Source of the DNA: WRDS01 sp964492775
GTDB taxonomy: Bacteria; Actinomycetota; Coriobacteriia; Anaerosomatales; PHET01
Assembly: GCA_964492775.1 (NCBI GenBank)
Contig: CAZBLH010000005.1
Span: forward strand, 33,665 to 97,664
Direction: 5' to 3'
Length of the DNA stretch: 64,000 nt
Part shown: positions 18,188 to 26,788 of the stretch, piece by piece
How the letters are laid out: each line of letters starts with the position of its first letter
Position numbering within the stretch: the first letter of the stretch is position 1
Notes under the pieces: generated by a model
What the model was told of the DNA's origin: nothing
Databases searched by the model: none
Seen by the model: the letters and a program-made list of their open reading frames with translations, nothing else
Position numbers and translations under genes: made by a program

Positions 18188-19432
18188 GTGCGCACCCGCG
18201 ACCTCATTCAGACCGTTGCGCTCAACCTGAAACGCATGCGTTTCAGGGTCGTACTTACCGTGCTCGGCGTGGTAATCGGTACGACTTCGGTTGTCCTGAT
18301 GATCGCAATCGGTGCCGGGATGCAGCGCAGCCTCACGTCCGAGTTGGATGTCTTTGGCCGAGCGACGCAGATCACGGTGTACCCGACCGGGGAGAACCCG
18401 TTCATGGTTGGGGACCCGGCTGCATCGGCCCGCCGCGCGCGAAAGCTCGACGAGACCGCCCTGCGCGACATCGGCTCCCTGCCAGGAGTCTCAAGCGTGA
18501 TGGGCCAGTACATCTTGGGAGCCGAGGCCGTCTTCCGCCGAGAGCGCGCCGGCGTGCAGGTTTACGCCGTCCAACCCCAGGCGCTTCAGGAGTTCGAGTA
18601 CCCGGTCGCCGAAGGCCGCGAGCTCAGGAGCGGCAACGAGGTCGTCATCGGTGACGCGGTTCCCGGCGTCCTCGCCGGCAACGTCTTCGGAGGCGACGGT
18701 CCGAGAGCGGACGTAGTGAACCGGCACATCACGCTTGAGATCCCGCAAGGCTTCGCGGAGGACGGAACGCCGAGCATTCGCAGGCAACGGGTCCGCGTCG
18801 CCGGAGTCCTTGAGCCGCTCGACTTCGAGGCAGACTACGCCATCTACATGCCGGTTTCGGCGGCCCGACCCTTCTTGGACGCCGATATGCGACGCAGCTA
18901 CCAGCAAGCGATCGTTCAGGCAGGCTCTGCTGACGAGGTCGAGGCGGTAACTCAGGCCGTCATTGACGCCGGGTTCGACGCCTTCTCGCTTCGCCAGCAG
19001 GTCGAGGCCCTCCAGCAGGTCTTCGTCATCATCCAGCTGGTGCTGGCAGGCGTGGGCGGTATCGCACTCGTGGTGGCGTCGCTCGGCATCGCCAACACAA
19101 TGACGATGGCCACGTACGAACGCACTCGCGAGATCGGCATCATGAAGGCTATCGGTGCGTCACGCCGACAGATCATGCGAATCTTCCTGATGGAGTCAGC
19201 GGCAATCGGAATCCTTGGTGGCGTGACCGGGCTCGTTCTCGCGTTCGCGCTCGCAGCGCTTGGCAACCTGGCCCTCAGCACGCAACTCCAGGGTGAGCAG
19301 CTGTTCTATGTGCCGGTCTGGCTCGCAGTGTTCGCGGTAGTCTTCTCGGCAGCGGTGGGGCTCGCCGCAGGTGTGCTTCCCGCACTCCGGGCCGCCCGGC
19401 TCGATCCCCTCACCGCACTGCGCCACGAGTAG
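18188..19432 (+). CDS. FtsX/MacB-type ABC transporter permease
   Basis: This 414 aa permease has one transmembrane helix near residues 20-42, a large extracytoplasmic MacB_PCD domain (about 45-270) and three helices in the C-terminal FtsX domain (about 283-405). The cytoplasmic loop YERTREIGIMKAIGASRRQI is the family's coupling motif. It pairs with the ATPase two genes upstream. The GTG at 18188 is used with GGGAGAG about 11 bases before it, inside the end of the CARDB gene region. Members of this family export lipopeptides, antibiotics or toxins, or transmit force to periplasmic enzymes; which applies here is not visible. Confidence 0.9.
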   Translation: MRTRDLIQTVALNLKRMRFRVVLTVLGVVIGTTSVVLMIAIGAGMQRSLTSELDVFGRATQITVYPTGENPFMVGDPAASARRARKLDETALRDIGSLPGVSSVMGQYILGAEAVFRRERAGVQVYAVQPQALQEFEYPVAEGRELRSGNEVVIGDAVPGVLAGNVFGGDGPRADVVNRHITLEIPQGFAEDGTPSIRRQRVRVAGVLEPLDFEADYAIYMPVSAARPFLDADMRRSYQQAIVQAGSADEVEAVTQAVIDAGFDAFSLRQQVEALQQVFVIIQLVLAGVGGIALVVASLGIANTMTMATYERTREIGIMKAIGASRRQIMRIFLMESAAIGILGGVTGLVLAFALAALGNLALSTQLQGEQLFYVPVWLAVFAVVFSAAVGLAAGVLPALRAARLDPLTALRHE

Positions 19433-19441
19433 GAGGAAGAC

Positions 19442-20206
19442 ATGAAGGCGCTCGCAACCGTTCTGATGGTCCTGGTCAGGCCGCGCCTCGCGTTCCGGCG
19501 GCTCGCTGACGGGCAACGAAAGGTCTGGCTGGCCGCGCTTGCGCTTCTGATCGCAGCGACGCTCATTCAGGTCACGGTTTCGATTCCGTACGTGATCGAG
19601 TTACAGAATAAGGTGCTGCGAGAGCAAGGGCTCATCGTCGATGGCGGGACTGACGGTGGACGCAGCGAAGAGCCGGGCGACGGGGCCGCGCAGGGGCCGG
19701 TTCTCTCGGAAGACACGCAGAAGACGCTGGAGACCGCGGCCGTGATCTCGGCGTACGTCTTTGGCCCGCTTGGTCTGGTCGCGACGGCGCTGTTCGTAGC
19801 CGCATTGCTGCTGGTGGCGGGCAAGGCGCTCGGCGGCGAGGGCACGTTCAGCTCGGCGTTCAGCATGTATCTCATGACCACCATGCCCGGAGCGGTACGC
19901 GCGCTCATCCAGGCCGTCTACACGACCGTGACGGGGAACTGGGTCCAGAATCAGGGACTCTCGGCGCTCGTCGCCACCGAGTCCTCGGCGATGTCTCCGA
20001 CGCCGCTGTACGCGATGCTGTCCGTAATCGACATCTATTTCGTCTGGCAGCTCGTGCTTATGGCGCTGGGGCTCACGATCGTACTCAAGGTGCCGGGCCG
20101 GCGTGCGCTGATAGTCGTCGCCGCCTACGCGGTTCTGACCTTCGTCGTCACGGTCGTGCCGGTGATGATCTCCTCAGCACTCACGCCGACCGCGCTGGGC
20201 GGTTAG
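19442..20206 (+). CDS. Yip1-domain integral membrane protein
   Basis: This 254 aa protein has a short cytosolic start (VLVRPRLAFRRLADG, typical of bacterial Yip1-family proteins), a first helix at about 31-52, an extracytoplasmic hydrophilic loop of about 50 residues, and four further hydrophobic segments. AGGAGG lies 5 bases before the ATG. It is 9 bp downstream of the FtsX permease and ends the operon. Yip1-family genes often sit beside MacB-like ABC genes; a role in membrane insertion or in the same transport complex is a guess. Confidence 0.8.
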   Translation: MKALATVLMVLVRPRLAFRRLADGQRKVWLAALALLIAATLIQVTVSIPYVIELQNKVLREQGLIVDGGTDGGRSEEPGDGAAQGPVLSEDTQKTLETAAVISAYVFGPLGLVATALFVAALLLVAGKALGGEGTFSSAFSMYLMTTMPGAVRALIQAVYTTVTGNWVQNQGLSALVATESSAMSPTPLYAMLSVIDIYFVWQLVLMALGLTIVLKVPGRRALIVVAAYAVLTFVVTVVPVMISSALTPTALGG

Positions 20207-20228
20207 AGGCTATTCGCGCTTCGCTCGC

Positions 20229-22045
20229 CTACTCGACGCCATCCTCGTTGCGGATCTGCTTACGCTTGATCTTGCCGCCGATGGTCTTGGGCAACTCATC
20301 GACGAACTCGACGATGCGAGGGTACTTGTAGGGCGCGGTCGTCTTCTTCACGTGGGTCTGCAGTTCCTTGACGAGTTCTTCGCTGGGCACCCATCCGGCA
20401 GCCAGCACACAAGTCGCCTTCACGACCAGTCCCCGAATAGGATCGGGTGCCGCGGTGACCGCGCATTCGACCACCGCGGGGTGCTCAATCAGCGCGCTCT
20501 CGACCTCGAACGGGCCGATCCGCCTCCGGTCGCCGGGGCGCATCTCGTGAAGGAGCTCGAGCGCCTCGGGCGCATGCTCCGAGAGGCGTTCTCGGGCCAG
20601 CGCGGTCGCGTAGGGCGGCCCGTACACCGGCACCGGGCACTCGCGCAGGNNNNNNNNNNGCCGATTCGGTAGCCCGAGCACTTGATGACATCGTCATTGC
20701 GGCCAACGAAGTAGTAATAGCCGTCCGAGTCGCGCCATGCCACGTCGCCGAGGTCATACATCTCGCCGCCGACAGCAGTGGCAGTGAGCTCCGGGTTCTT
20801 GTAGTAGCCGACGAACAGCCCCGGCGGGTACGCCTCCTTGAGGCCGGTAACGCGGATCGTGCCCTCCTCGCCGTCCTCACACTCATGCCCATCTTCGTCA
20901 ACGAGCTTGATGTTGTGCAGGGGCGAAGGCTTGCCCATCGAGCCGGGCTTGGGCTCCACCCAAGGGAACGTCGCCACGAGCACCACGCTCTCCGACTGCC
21001 CGAATCCTTCGCGGATCGTCTTGCCGGTGAACTCCGCCCACCGCTTGGTCACTTCGGGATTGAGCGGCTCGCCAGCGGTCGTGAAGTTCGTCACGCTGGA
21101 GAGGTCATAGGCACCGACGTCTTCTTGGAGCATGAAGCGGTACATCGTCGGCGGCGCACAGAAGGTAGTGAGCCGGTAGTCCTGGACCTTCTTCAGAAGC
21201 TCGGCCGGGACGAACTTGTCCATGTCATACGCGAACACCGTCGCCCCACAGATCCACTGGCCGTAGATCTTGCCCCAGCCGAACTTCGCCCAGCCGGAAT
21301 CGGAGACGCTCAGGTGCAGCTTGTTCTCCTGCACCTGCTGCCAGTAGCGCGCCGTGATGATATGCCCGAGCGGGTGGACGTGGTTGTGCCGAACCATCTT
21401 CGCGAGTCCAGTCGTGCCCGACGTAAAGTAGATCATCAGAGTGTCATCGTTGGCGGTTGCTGCATCGCCGGTCGGGCGCTCCCAGGCATCCGAGTGCGCG
21501 GCTACGAGGTCGTCGAAGGTTCTCCAGCCATCACGCGCGCCAGCGACGATAACGCGCTCGCGGATCGACGGGCACTGGTGAAGCGCCTCCTCCACCTGGC
21601 TGATCACGTAGCCGTCGTCGACGCAGACCACCATCTCCACCGACGCGCTGCCCACCCGGTAGATGATGTCTTTGGCCGTGAGCTGAAGCGACGCCGGGAT
21701 GAGTACGGCACCGATCTTGAAGAGCGCCGTCGCTACCACCCAGTACTCCCAGCGGCGGCGGAGTACGACCATCACCACGGTGCCCTTTTTCACCCCGAGC
21801 TCGACGAACGCGTTCGCGAGCCGGTTCGACATCGCCGATATCTCGCTGAAGGTCAGGACCTTCTCGGCGCCATGGTCGTCACACCAGACCAAGGCTCGCT
21901 TGTCGGGTTCGACGCGCGCCCACTCGTCCACGACGTCGTAGGCGAAGTTGAAACCGTGAGGGATGTTGATGGTGAAGTTCTCGGCGAAATCGGTATATGA
22001 ATCGAAGTCGATACGAGGACAGTACTTCTTCAGCAAGTGGTCCAT
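20229..22045 (-). CDS. AMP-forming acyl-CoA synthetase (interrupted by assembly gap)
   Basis: This ANL-superfamily ligase converts an acid, ATP and CoA to acyl-CoA, or the reverse, and is of the medium-chain/aryl acyl-CoA synthetase type. The N-terminal 462 codons (22045-20660) are intact, with the P-loop YFTSGTTGLAKM, the adenylate-binding FTTAGEPLNP and EGFGQSES, and the hinge GRNDD, ending at GYRIG at the N gap. The C-terminal 96 codons (20519-20229) resume at IGPFEVES and carry the catalytic Lys region (TIGGKIKR). Joined at that shared IG, the protein would be about 556 aa, like its paralogue at 26789. The 130 bp between (20520-20649) do not belong to the gene. ATG 22045 has GGGGAG upstream. 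It follows the cupin regulator and the oxidoreductase operon on the same strand. Confidence 0.8.
20520..20649 (-). other. Chimeric contig end resembling an RNase J gene fragment
   Basis: In the frame of the ligase tail this stretch encodes ECPVPVYGPPYATAL, then ARERLSEH and HEMRPGDRRR, before running into IGPFEVE. That pattern is typical of the metallo-beta-lactamase part of ribonuclease J (PVYG...L..A...L.EH ... G.R..IGPFEVEF). It has no place inside an acyl-CoA ligase. The two gene types seem to have been joined by an assembler at the shared coding string for RIGPFEVE. Treat it as an assembly artefact. Confidence 0.65.
20650..20659. other. Assembly gap (10 N)
   Basis: Ten N bases mark a scaffold join inside the acyl-CoA ligase gene. 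The true sequence across the join is probably continuous, with overlapping contig ends, and not 10 bp long. Confidence 0.99.
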
Positions 22046-22096
22046 CTGTCTAGCGTCTCCCCACGCGACAGGCCCTCTCCCCCCGAGAGGACGTGG

Positions 22097-22645
22097 CTAC
22101 TCGGCGATAATCGTCACAAACTGGGCTGGGGTGTCTGAGCCGCAACGCTGTCCGTGCGGGTGCCTCGGATTGAAATAGATGCTGTCGCCACGCTCGAGGA
22201 CGAGCTCTTTGTCATCGAAGGTCACGATGACAGTCCCTTCCAGCACGAGGTTGAACTCCTGCCCGTCGTGTGTGACGAGTGCCGCGCGCTCATCGGACGG
22301 GTCGAGTATCACGAGCAGCGGCTGCATGATCTTCTTCTGGAACCGCCACGCCAGATCGCGGTAGTGGTACCCCGGATACCTATCGACCGTGCGGCCCTGG
22401 CCGGCCTTGACGACCTGATAGGTGTCGAGGCGCGCCTCGTCGCCGGTGAGCAGCTCGGCTAGGTCGACGCCGAAACGGCTCGCGATGTGATAGACCGCCG
22501 AAATCGGGATGTCGGCACCCGTCGCCTCCCAGCGCTCGTAGGTCTCTACCGAAACGCCGAGCTCACTGGCGAGCTCCTCGCGCGGGATGTCGCACGCTTC
22601 GCGTAGGCCCTTGATGCGCAGCCCGATCTCCTCAAACCCGGTCAC
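22097..22645 (-). CDS. XRE-family HTH and cupin transcriptional regulator (left copy)
   Basis: This 182 aa regulator has an N-terminal XRE helix-turn-helix (residues about 6-62: LRIKGLRE, IPREELASELGVS, YERWEATG) and a C-terminal cupin_2 barrel (about 95-180) with THDGQEFNLVLEGTV and the second motif GDSIYFNPRHPHGQ. Such proteins sense a small ligand, often an acyl-CoA or organic acid, in the cupin and bind near their own cluster. GTG 22645 is preceded by GGGAGGGAG at good spacing; the longer upstream frame has no ribosome site. It lies between korC-like and ligase genes, all on one strand, so it is probably part of that operon. It is paralogous to the regulator at 26197. Confidence 0.88.
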   Translation of the reverse strand: MTGFEEIGLRIKGLREACDIPREELASELGVSVETYERWEATGADIPISAVYHIASRFGVDLAELLTGDEARLDTYQVVKAGQGRTVDRYPGYHYRDLAWRFQKKIMQPLLVILDPSDERAALVTHDGQEFNLVLEGTVIVTFDDKELVLERGDSIYFNPRHPHGQRCGSDTPAQFVTIIAE

Positions 22646-22706
22646 AGCCGACTCCCTCCCCGTCCGAACACACGCCTGTCGCAGCGCGGCTTCTTCCTCT
22701 ACGTGC

Positions 22707-23258
22707 CTAGAGCGAGCAGGTACTCTCCCCCATACCGAGTGCAAGGGCGCGCTTGTTGGGCTCGAGTAGATGCTGCCGCTTTGGCGGAACGGACTTCTCC
22801 AGCGCGGATTCGAGCGCCTCGATCCCGCAGAAGCCGATCTCTCTGAGCAGCTTGCCCACGAGCACCACATTGCCGAGCCCTTTGAGACCGGCCTCCTCGG
22901 CCATCTTGGTGGCAGGCACCTCGAAGACCTTCACGTCATCGCGCCGCGGGACAGACGAGACCATCGTGCTGTCCACGATCACGGTCCCGCCGGGCACGAC
23001 GCTATCGATGAACTTGTCGAGCGAAGGCTGATTCATCGCGACAAGCACATCGGGCTCGAGCACGAGCGGCGAGCCGATCGGCTCGTCGGAGAGGCAGACG
23101 CTGCAGTTGGCGGTGCCGCCACGCATCTCGGGACCGTACGAAGGCAGCCACGAGATCTCGCGACCCTCGACCAGGCCGGCCTCGGCGATAAGCTTCCCGG
23201 CGAACAGAATCCCCTGACCGCCGAACCCCGCGAGCAAGACGTTGAGCTGACCGGCCAC
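22707..23258 (-). CDS. 2-oxoacid:ferredoxin oxidoreductase, gamma subunit
   Basis: This 183 aa subunit completes the four-part CoA-acylating 2-oxoacid:ferredoxin oxidoreductase (Vor/Kor type). It begins with the family hallmark LAGFGGQGI (residues about 8-16) and contains WLPSYGPEMRGG, the catalytic-domain loop that contacts the alpha subunit, and VAMNQPSLDKF. GTG 23258 is chosen because GAGGGGAG ends 8 bases before it; the GTG at 23267 overlaps that ribosome site. The gene overlaps the beta-subunit stop region, so the subunits are translationally coupled in the order delta, alpha, beta, gamma. Confidence 0.92.
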   Translation of the reverse strand: MAGQLNVLLAGFGGQGILFAGKLIAEAGLVEGREISWLPSYGPEMRGGTANCSVCLSDEPIGSPLVLEPDVLVAMNQPSLDKFIDSVVPGGTVIVDSTMVSSVPRRDDVKVFEVPATKMAEEAGLKGLGNVVLVGKLLREIGFCGIEALESALEKSVPPKRQHLLEPNKRALALGMGESTCSL

Positions 23259-23259
23259 T

Positions 23260-24060
23260 CTACTCACTCCCCTCGGCAGCTGCGCGAGCCTGTGCGGCTT
23301 CAGCGATATCGGCGAAGCCCTCGGCCTTCACGTCGCGGTACACCCCGGGTGGGTAGTACGTGAGCATGTTCTCCTGCAGCCAGTCGAGAGCATCGGCCGG
23401 CGAGAGTCCCCAGTTTGTCGGGCAGGCCGAGACGACCTCCACGATCGAGTAGCCCACGCCCTCGATCTGGTACTCGAACGCTTTGCGGATCGCCTTCTTC
23501 GCCGCCCGGATGTTTCGGGGCGTGTCCACGGAGACCCGCTGCGCCAGGGCCACTCCGTCAAGAGTGGAGAGCATCTCGCATACGCGTATCGGGTAACCGG
23601 CGGTCTCCACATCGCGCCCGGTAGGGCTCGTCTGGGTGACCTGGCCCGGCAGGGTGGTAGGCGCCATCTGACCGCCGGTCATGCCGTAGATGGCGTTGTT
23701 GATGAAGATGACCGTGATCTTCTCGCCCCTGCTTGCCGCGTGGACGGTCTCGGCCATGCCGATAGAGGCGAGGTCCCCGTCGCCTTGGTAGGCGAAGACG
23801 ACGCTGCCGGGCACGGCGCGCTTGACCGCAGTGGCCACCGCCGGAGCGCGACCGTGCGCAGACTGGACCATATCGCAGTTGAAGAAATCGTAGGCGAGCA
23901 CGGAGCAGCCTACCGGCGCGATGCCGATCGTGTCTCCCTCGACGCCGAGCTCGTCGATGGCCTCGGCGACCAGGCGGTGGACGATGCCGTGAGAGCAACC
24001 AGGACAGTATGAGAAGGGCACGTCGCTTAGCGCGTTAGGCCGTTCGAAAACCGTCTTCAT
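23260..24060 (-). CDS. 2-oxoacid:ferredoxin oxidoreductase, beta (TPP-binding) subunit
   Basis: This 266 aa subunit binds thiamine pyrophosphate: the motif is GDGDLASIGMAE followed by NNAIYGMTGGQM. It also carries CPGCSHG near residue 20, the cluster/TPP region of these enzymes. The product of the reaction is acyl-CoA, CO2 and reduced ferredoxin. ATG 24060 is preceded by GGGAGG with 6 bases spacing and overlaps the alpha stop as ATGA; the long upstream frame in the same phase is not coding. Sequence style (ACPTNWGLSP, YYPPGVYRD) resembles 2-oxoisovalerate oxidoreductases, but the substrate (branched, aromatic or 2-oxoglutarate) is not certain. Confidence 0.93.
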   Translation of the reverse strand: MKTVFERPNALSDVPFSYCPGCSHGIVHRLVAEAIDELGVEGDTIGIAPVGCSVLAYDFFNCDMVQSAHGRAPAVATAVKRAVPGSVVFAYQGDGDLASIGMAETVHAASRGEKITVIFINNAIYGMTGGQMAPTTLPGQVTQTSPTGRDVETAGYPIRVCEMLSTLDGVALAQRVSVDTPRNIRAAKKAIRKAFEYQIEGVGYSIVEVVSACPTNWGLSPADALDWLQENMLTYYPPGVYRDVKAEGFADIAEAAQARAAAEGSE

Positions 24061-25163
24061 CGTGCGCCTCCCAGGTTCTCGGCCCCGGATGCGCTCTTGC
24101 GAGCCGGGATTTCGCGATCCATCCGCTGTATCACCTCGAGCACCTCCGAGGGCTTCGGGATGATGCCTCCGGCGCGTCCGAAGAACTCGACGGGACGGCA
24201 ACCGCCCACGGCGAGCCGGACATCGTCGACCATCTGCCCCATGTTCATCTCCACCGTCAGCAGACCCTTGGCGGTATCTGCTGCGCGGGCGACGACATCG
24301 GCCGGAAACGGCCACAGCGTGATCGGCCGTATGAGTCCTGCCTTGATCCCCGCCTCACGCGCTTTGCTGACAGCGCTGCGCGCGATACGGGCGCACGCAC
24401 CGAAAGCCACAACGACGATCTCGGCGTCCTCGGTCAGATACTCCTCGGCGCGCTGTTCCTCAACCTTGATGCGGGCGTAGCGCTCGTATCGTTCGATGTT
24501 GTACCGCTCGAGGTCCTCGGGCACGAGGTGCAGCGAGTTCGCCACGTTGTGCGGACGCTTGCCTTTGTGCCCGTCGGTTGCCCACGGCTTCGGCGGCAGC
24601 TCGCCGACGGGCTCGGGCATCACGACCGGCTCCATCATCTGGCCGAGCATCCCGTCGGCCAGCACCATGACCGGGGTGCGGTACTTGTCGGCGAGATCGA
24701 AGGCGTCGAACACGAGGTTCGCCATCTCCTGGACGGTGGACGGCGCAAGCACAATCAAGTGGAAGTCGCCGTGCCCGGTCGCCTTCGTGGCTTGCCAGTA
24801 GTCGGCTTGGGACGGCTGGATCCCGCCGAGGCCAGGCCCCCCGCGCTGCACGTTGACGATCACGCCCGGCAGGTCGGCGCCCGCCATGTACGAGATGCCC
24901 TCGCCCTTGAGCGAGATACCCGGCGAGCTCGATGAGGTCATAGCCCGCGCTCCGGCGGCGGCGGCGCCGTAGACCATGTTGATGGCCGCTACCTCGCTCT
25001 CGGCCTGCAGATAGGTGCCGCCCTCCCTGGCCATCCGTTTGGCCATGTAGGCAGCAACCTCGGTCTGCGGAGTGATCGGGTACCCGAAGAAACAGCGGCA
25101 TCCGGCCCTGATCGCAGCCTCGGCGATGGCCTCGTTCCCCTTCATCAACACCTTGCTCGACAC
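24057..25163 (-). CDS. 2-oxoacid:ferredoxin oxidoreductase, alpha subunit
   Basis: This 368 aa subunit has the pyrimidine-binding domain of the complex (MKGNEAIAEAAIRAGC at the start, FFGYPITPQTE, QAESEVAAINMVYGA, TSSSSPGISLKGEGISY) and a C-terminal transketolase-C-like domain (VVVAFGACARIARSAV). It forms the active site with the beta subunit. Starts are ambiguous: GTG 25172 overlaps the ferredoxin stop and lies only 2 bases after GAAAGG; GTG 25163 lies 11 bases after it and gives the family-typical start, so I use it. It overlaps the beta gene by 4 bp. Confidence 0.92.
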   Translation of the reverse strand: MSSKVLMKGNEAIAEAAIRAGCRCFFGYPITPQTEVAAYMAKRMAREGGTYLQAESEVAAINMVYGAAAAGARAMTSSSSPGISLKGEGISYMAGADLPGVIVNVQRGGPGLGGIQPSQADYWQATKATGHGDFHLIVLAPSTVQEMANLVFDAFDLADKYRTPVMVLADGMLGQMMEPVVMPEPVGELPPKPWATDGHKGKRPHNVANSLHLVPEDLERYNIERYERYARIKVEEQRAEEYLTEDAEIVVVAFGACARIARSAVSKAREAGIKAGLIRPITLWPFPADVVARAADTAKGLLTVEMNMGQMVDDVRLAVGGCRPVEFFGRAGGIIPKPSEVLEVIQRMDREIPARKSASGAENLGGAR

Positions 25164-25171
25164 GGGAACCA

Positions 25172-25378
25172 CTACCTTTCCACCGTGATTGCGACATCCG
25201 GACACATCAGGGCGCAGTTGGCGCAACCCGTACACCGACTCTCATCCACCAGCTTCGCGGGGTGATACCCCTTGGCGGTGAGCTTCTCGGCGTCGAGCTC
25301 GATCACTTTGTTGGGGCACACGGTGATGCACAGGCCGCAGCCTTTGCAGTAGCGTTCGTCCACGATGATCCTGGGCAT
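25172..25378 (-). CDS. 2-oxoacid:ferredoxin oxidoreductase, delta (2[4Fe-4S]) subunit
   Basis: This 68 aa ferredoxin-like subunit has two complete cluster-binding motifs, CKGCGLCITVCP (from residue 11) and CTGCANCALMCP (from residue 49). It carries electrons from the alpha/beta active site to soluble ferredoxin. Its ATG overlaps the stop of the upstream P-loop ATPase as TAATG, and its stop touches the alpha-subunit start region, so the whole set is tightly coupled. Confidence 0.93.
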   Translation of the reverse strand: MPRIIVDERYCKGCGLCITVCPNKVIELDAEKLTAKGYHPAKLVDESRCTGCANCALMCPDVAITVER

Positions 25379-26100
25379 TACTCGCCCGCCTCCTCGCCGG
25401 TCTGGTACGCGTCTTCCCAAGGGGCGCGCACGTAAGTCCTGACAGGGTACGCGTTCTCGATGCGAAGCGCCTGTCCTTCTTCCTGCTCGCTGGTGCCAAG
25501 CAGTTCGCTCGGCACGGTGGTGCACACGAGCGGTAGCCCAAGCACCCGGGCCGCCTCTCGCCCGAACTCCACCGACTCGAGGATGGTCTCGAGTGTGGTC
25601 TCGGCCTTGAGGTGCGAGTTGTTGACCACGCCGGTCGCTTTGAGCCGAGAGGCGGCCTCTATCTCGCGGAGCAACTCGGCGGCCTCCTCCGGAGTGGCCG
25701 CGAGGTCGCGGTAGCGGTTCACGACGTACAGCATGTCGTAGTTGAGACGTTCGATGTCGTGCTGGAACCTGCCGAGCGCCGTGGCACCCACGTCATCGCC
25801 GCCGACATCGAAAATCACAGCTCCCGGCGCGTCGAACACCGACCCGATCGCCGCCGGCAGCGATGGCGCGTCGAGTGTCGTACCCGCAAAAGTCGGGGCG
25901 ATGAGCCGAACGCCCTTCTCGGCAAGCACGCCAGCATAGTCCGAGGAGCGGAAGTACGGGTTCACGACGTCGAGGTCCACGACGGTGACCTGGTCGTATT
26001 CCCGCGTCAGGTCGAGGGCGAGGTTGATCGCGAGGTTCGTCTTGCCGGTTCCATAGTGGCCCGTGATGATCGTGAATGGCCTAACAGCAGGGACGGGCAT
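25378..26100 (-). CDS. MinD/ParA-like P-loop ATPase of the oxidoreductase operon
   Basis: This 240 aa cytosolic P-loop protein has the Walker A motif GHYGTGKTN at residues 14-22, a switch-I-like Asp in VVDLDVVNPYFRSSDY and a Walker-B-like VIFDVGGDDVG. The family (SIMIBI, MinD/ParA fold) includes metal-cluster carriers and partition ATPases. Its place as first gene of the oxidoreductase operon, overlapping the ferredoxin subunit by one base, suggests help with cluster loading or complex assembly and not DNA partition. That is inference from context. GAGGGAG lies 5 bases before ATG 26100. Confidence 0.82.
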   Translation of the reverse strand: MPVPAVRPFTIITGHYGTGKTNLAINLALDLTREYDQVTVVDLDVVNPYFRSSDYAGVLAEKGVRLIAPTFAGTTLDAPSLPAAIGSVFDAPGAVIFDVGGDDVGATALGRFQHDIERLNYDMLYVVNRYRDLAATPEEAAELLREIEAASRLKATGVVNNSHLKAETTLETILESVEFGREAARVLGLPLVCTTVPSELLGTSEQEEGQALRIENAYPVRTYVRAPWEDAYQTGEEAGE

Positions 26101-26143
26101 ACAAGCTCCCTCGGGTGCGGTTAGAATTCAAGCGAGTCCGACC

Positions 26144-26164
26144 ATTGTAGTGCGTCGCGCGACG
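26144..26164. promoter_or_regulatory. Palindrome and -10-like box between divergent operons
   Basis: CGTCGCGCGACG (26153-26164) is a perfect 12 bp palindrome in the 96 bp between the oxidoreductase operon and the right XRE-cupin gene. A TACAAT sequence reading towards the oxidoreductase operon (minus strand, 26149-26144) lies next to it, without a good -35. It is a candidate operator for the XRE-cupin regulators. Confidence 0.3.
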
Positions 26165-26196
26165 GGCGCGACATCCCAGGGGGAAGGGAGCGCAGA

Positions 26197-26781
26197 ATGG
26201 AGCCACAGATCGCCGAGGTTGCGAAACGGATCCGCTCACTCCGCGAGGACGCAGGCCTCACCATGCAGGAGATGGCCGAGGCGGCCGGCATCGACGTCGC
26301 AGGCTACGCAGCACTGGAGGCCGGCGAGTCCGATATGTCCTTCACGGTCCTGTACCGATGCGCTGAGCGCCTCGGTGTCGACATCGTGGACCTGCTCACC
26401 GGCGAGGGACCGCACCTGACAGGGTACTCGATCGTCCGGGCGGGCCAGGGGCTGTCGATCAAGCGGCGCGCGGGGTTCGAGTACCTGCACATGGCGCCGA
26501 CGTTTAAAGGCAAACTCGCCGAGCCGTTCGTCGTCACCGCGCCCTTCGACCCCGCCGAGGAGGACGCACCCATCGCGCTCTCACGTCACGAAGGTCAGGA
26601 GCTCGATTACGTCTTGAGCGGGAAGCTCCGCTTCGCCTATGAAGGCCACGTCGAGGTACTCGGCCCTGGTGACGCCGTGTACTACGACTCGGGACGGGGG
26701 CACGGCATGGTCGCAACCGGCGGCGAGCCCTGCACGTTCCTTGCGGTCGTCCTGAAGTCCCACGACGGCGAGGGGCGGTGA
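26197..26781 (+). CDS. XRE-family HTH and cupin transcriptional regulator (right copy)
   Basis: This 194 aa protein has an XRE DNA-binding domain (residues about 5-62: RIRSLREDAGLTMQEMAEAAG, LEAGESD) and a cupin_2 barrel (about 105-185: SRHEGQELDYVLSGKL, GDAVYYDSGRGHGM). AAGGAGCG is well placed before ATG 26197. It is divergent from the oxidoreductase operon and 7 bp ahead of the right acyl-CoA ligase, so it probably controls both and itself. It is the counterpart of the regulator at 22097; the two differ enough to be old duplicates or separate acquisitions. Confidence 0.88.
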   Translation: MEPQIAEVAKRIRSLREDAGLTMQEMAEAAGIDVAGYAALEAGESDMSFTVLYRCAERLGVDIVDLLTGEGPHLTGYSIVRAGQGLSIKRRAGFEYLHMAPTFKGKLAEPFVVTAPFDPAEEDAPIALSRHEGQELDYVLSGKLRFAYEGHVEVLGPGDAVYYDSGRGHGMVATGGEPCTFLAVVLKSHDGEGR

Positions 26782-26788
26782 CCAGATC

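Noticed and set aside
20885..22000. A 371-codon open frame on the plus strand antisense to the acyl-CoA ligase
   Set aside because: It is a GC-rich shadow of a clear ligase, with no recognisable domain, no ribosome site and only coding bias from the other strand.
23260..24315. Longer N-terminus for the oxidoreductase beta subunit
   Set aside because: The first 85 codons are Arg-rich and overlap the alpha subunit gene; a good ribosome site precedes ATG 24060.
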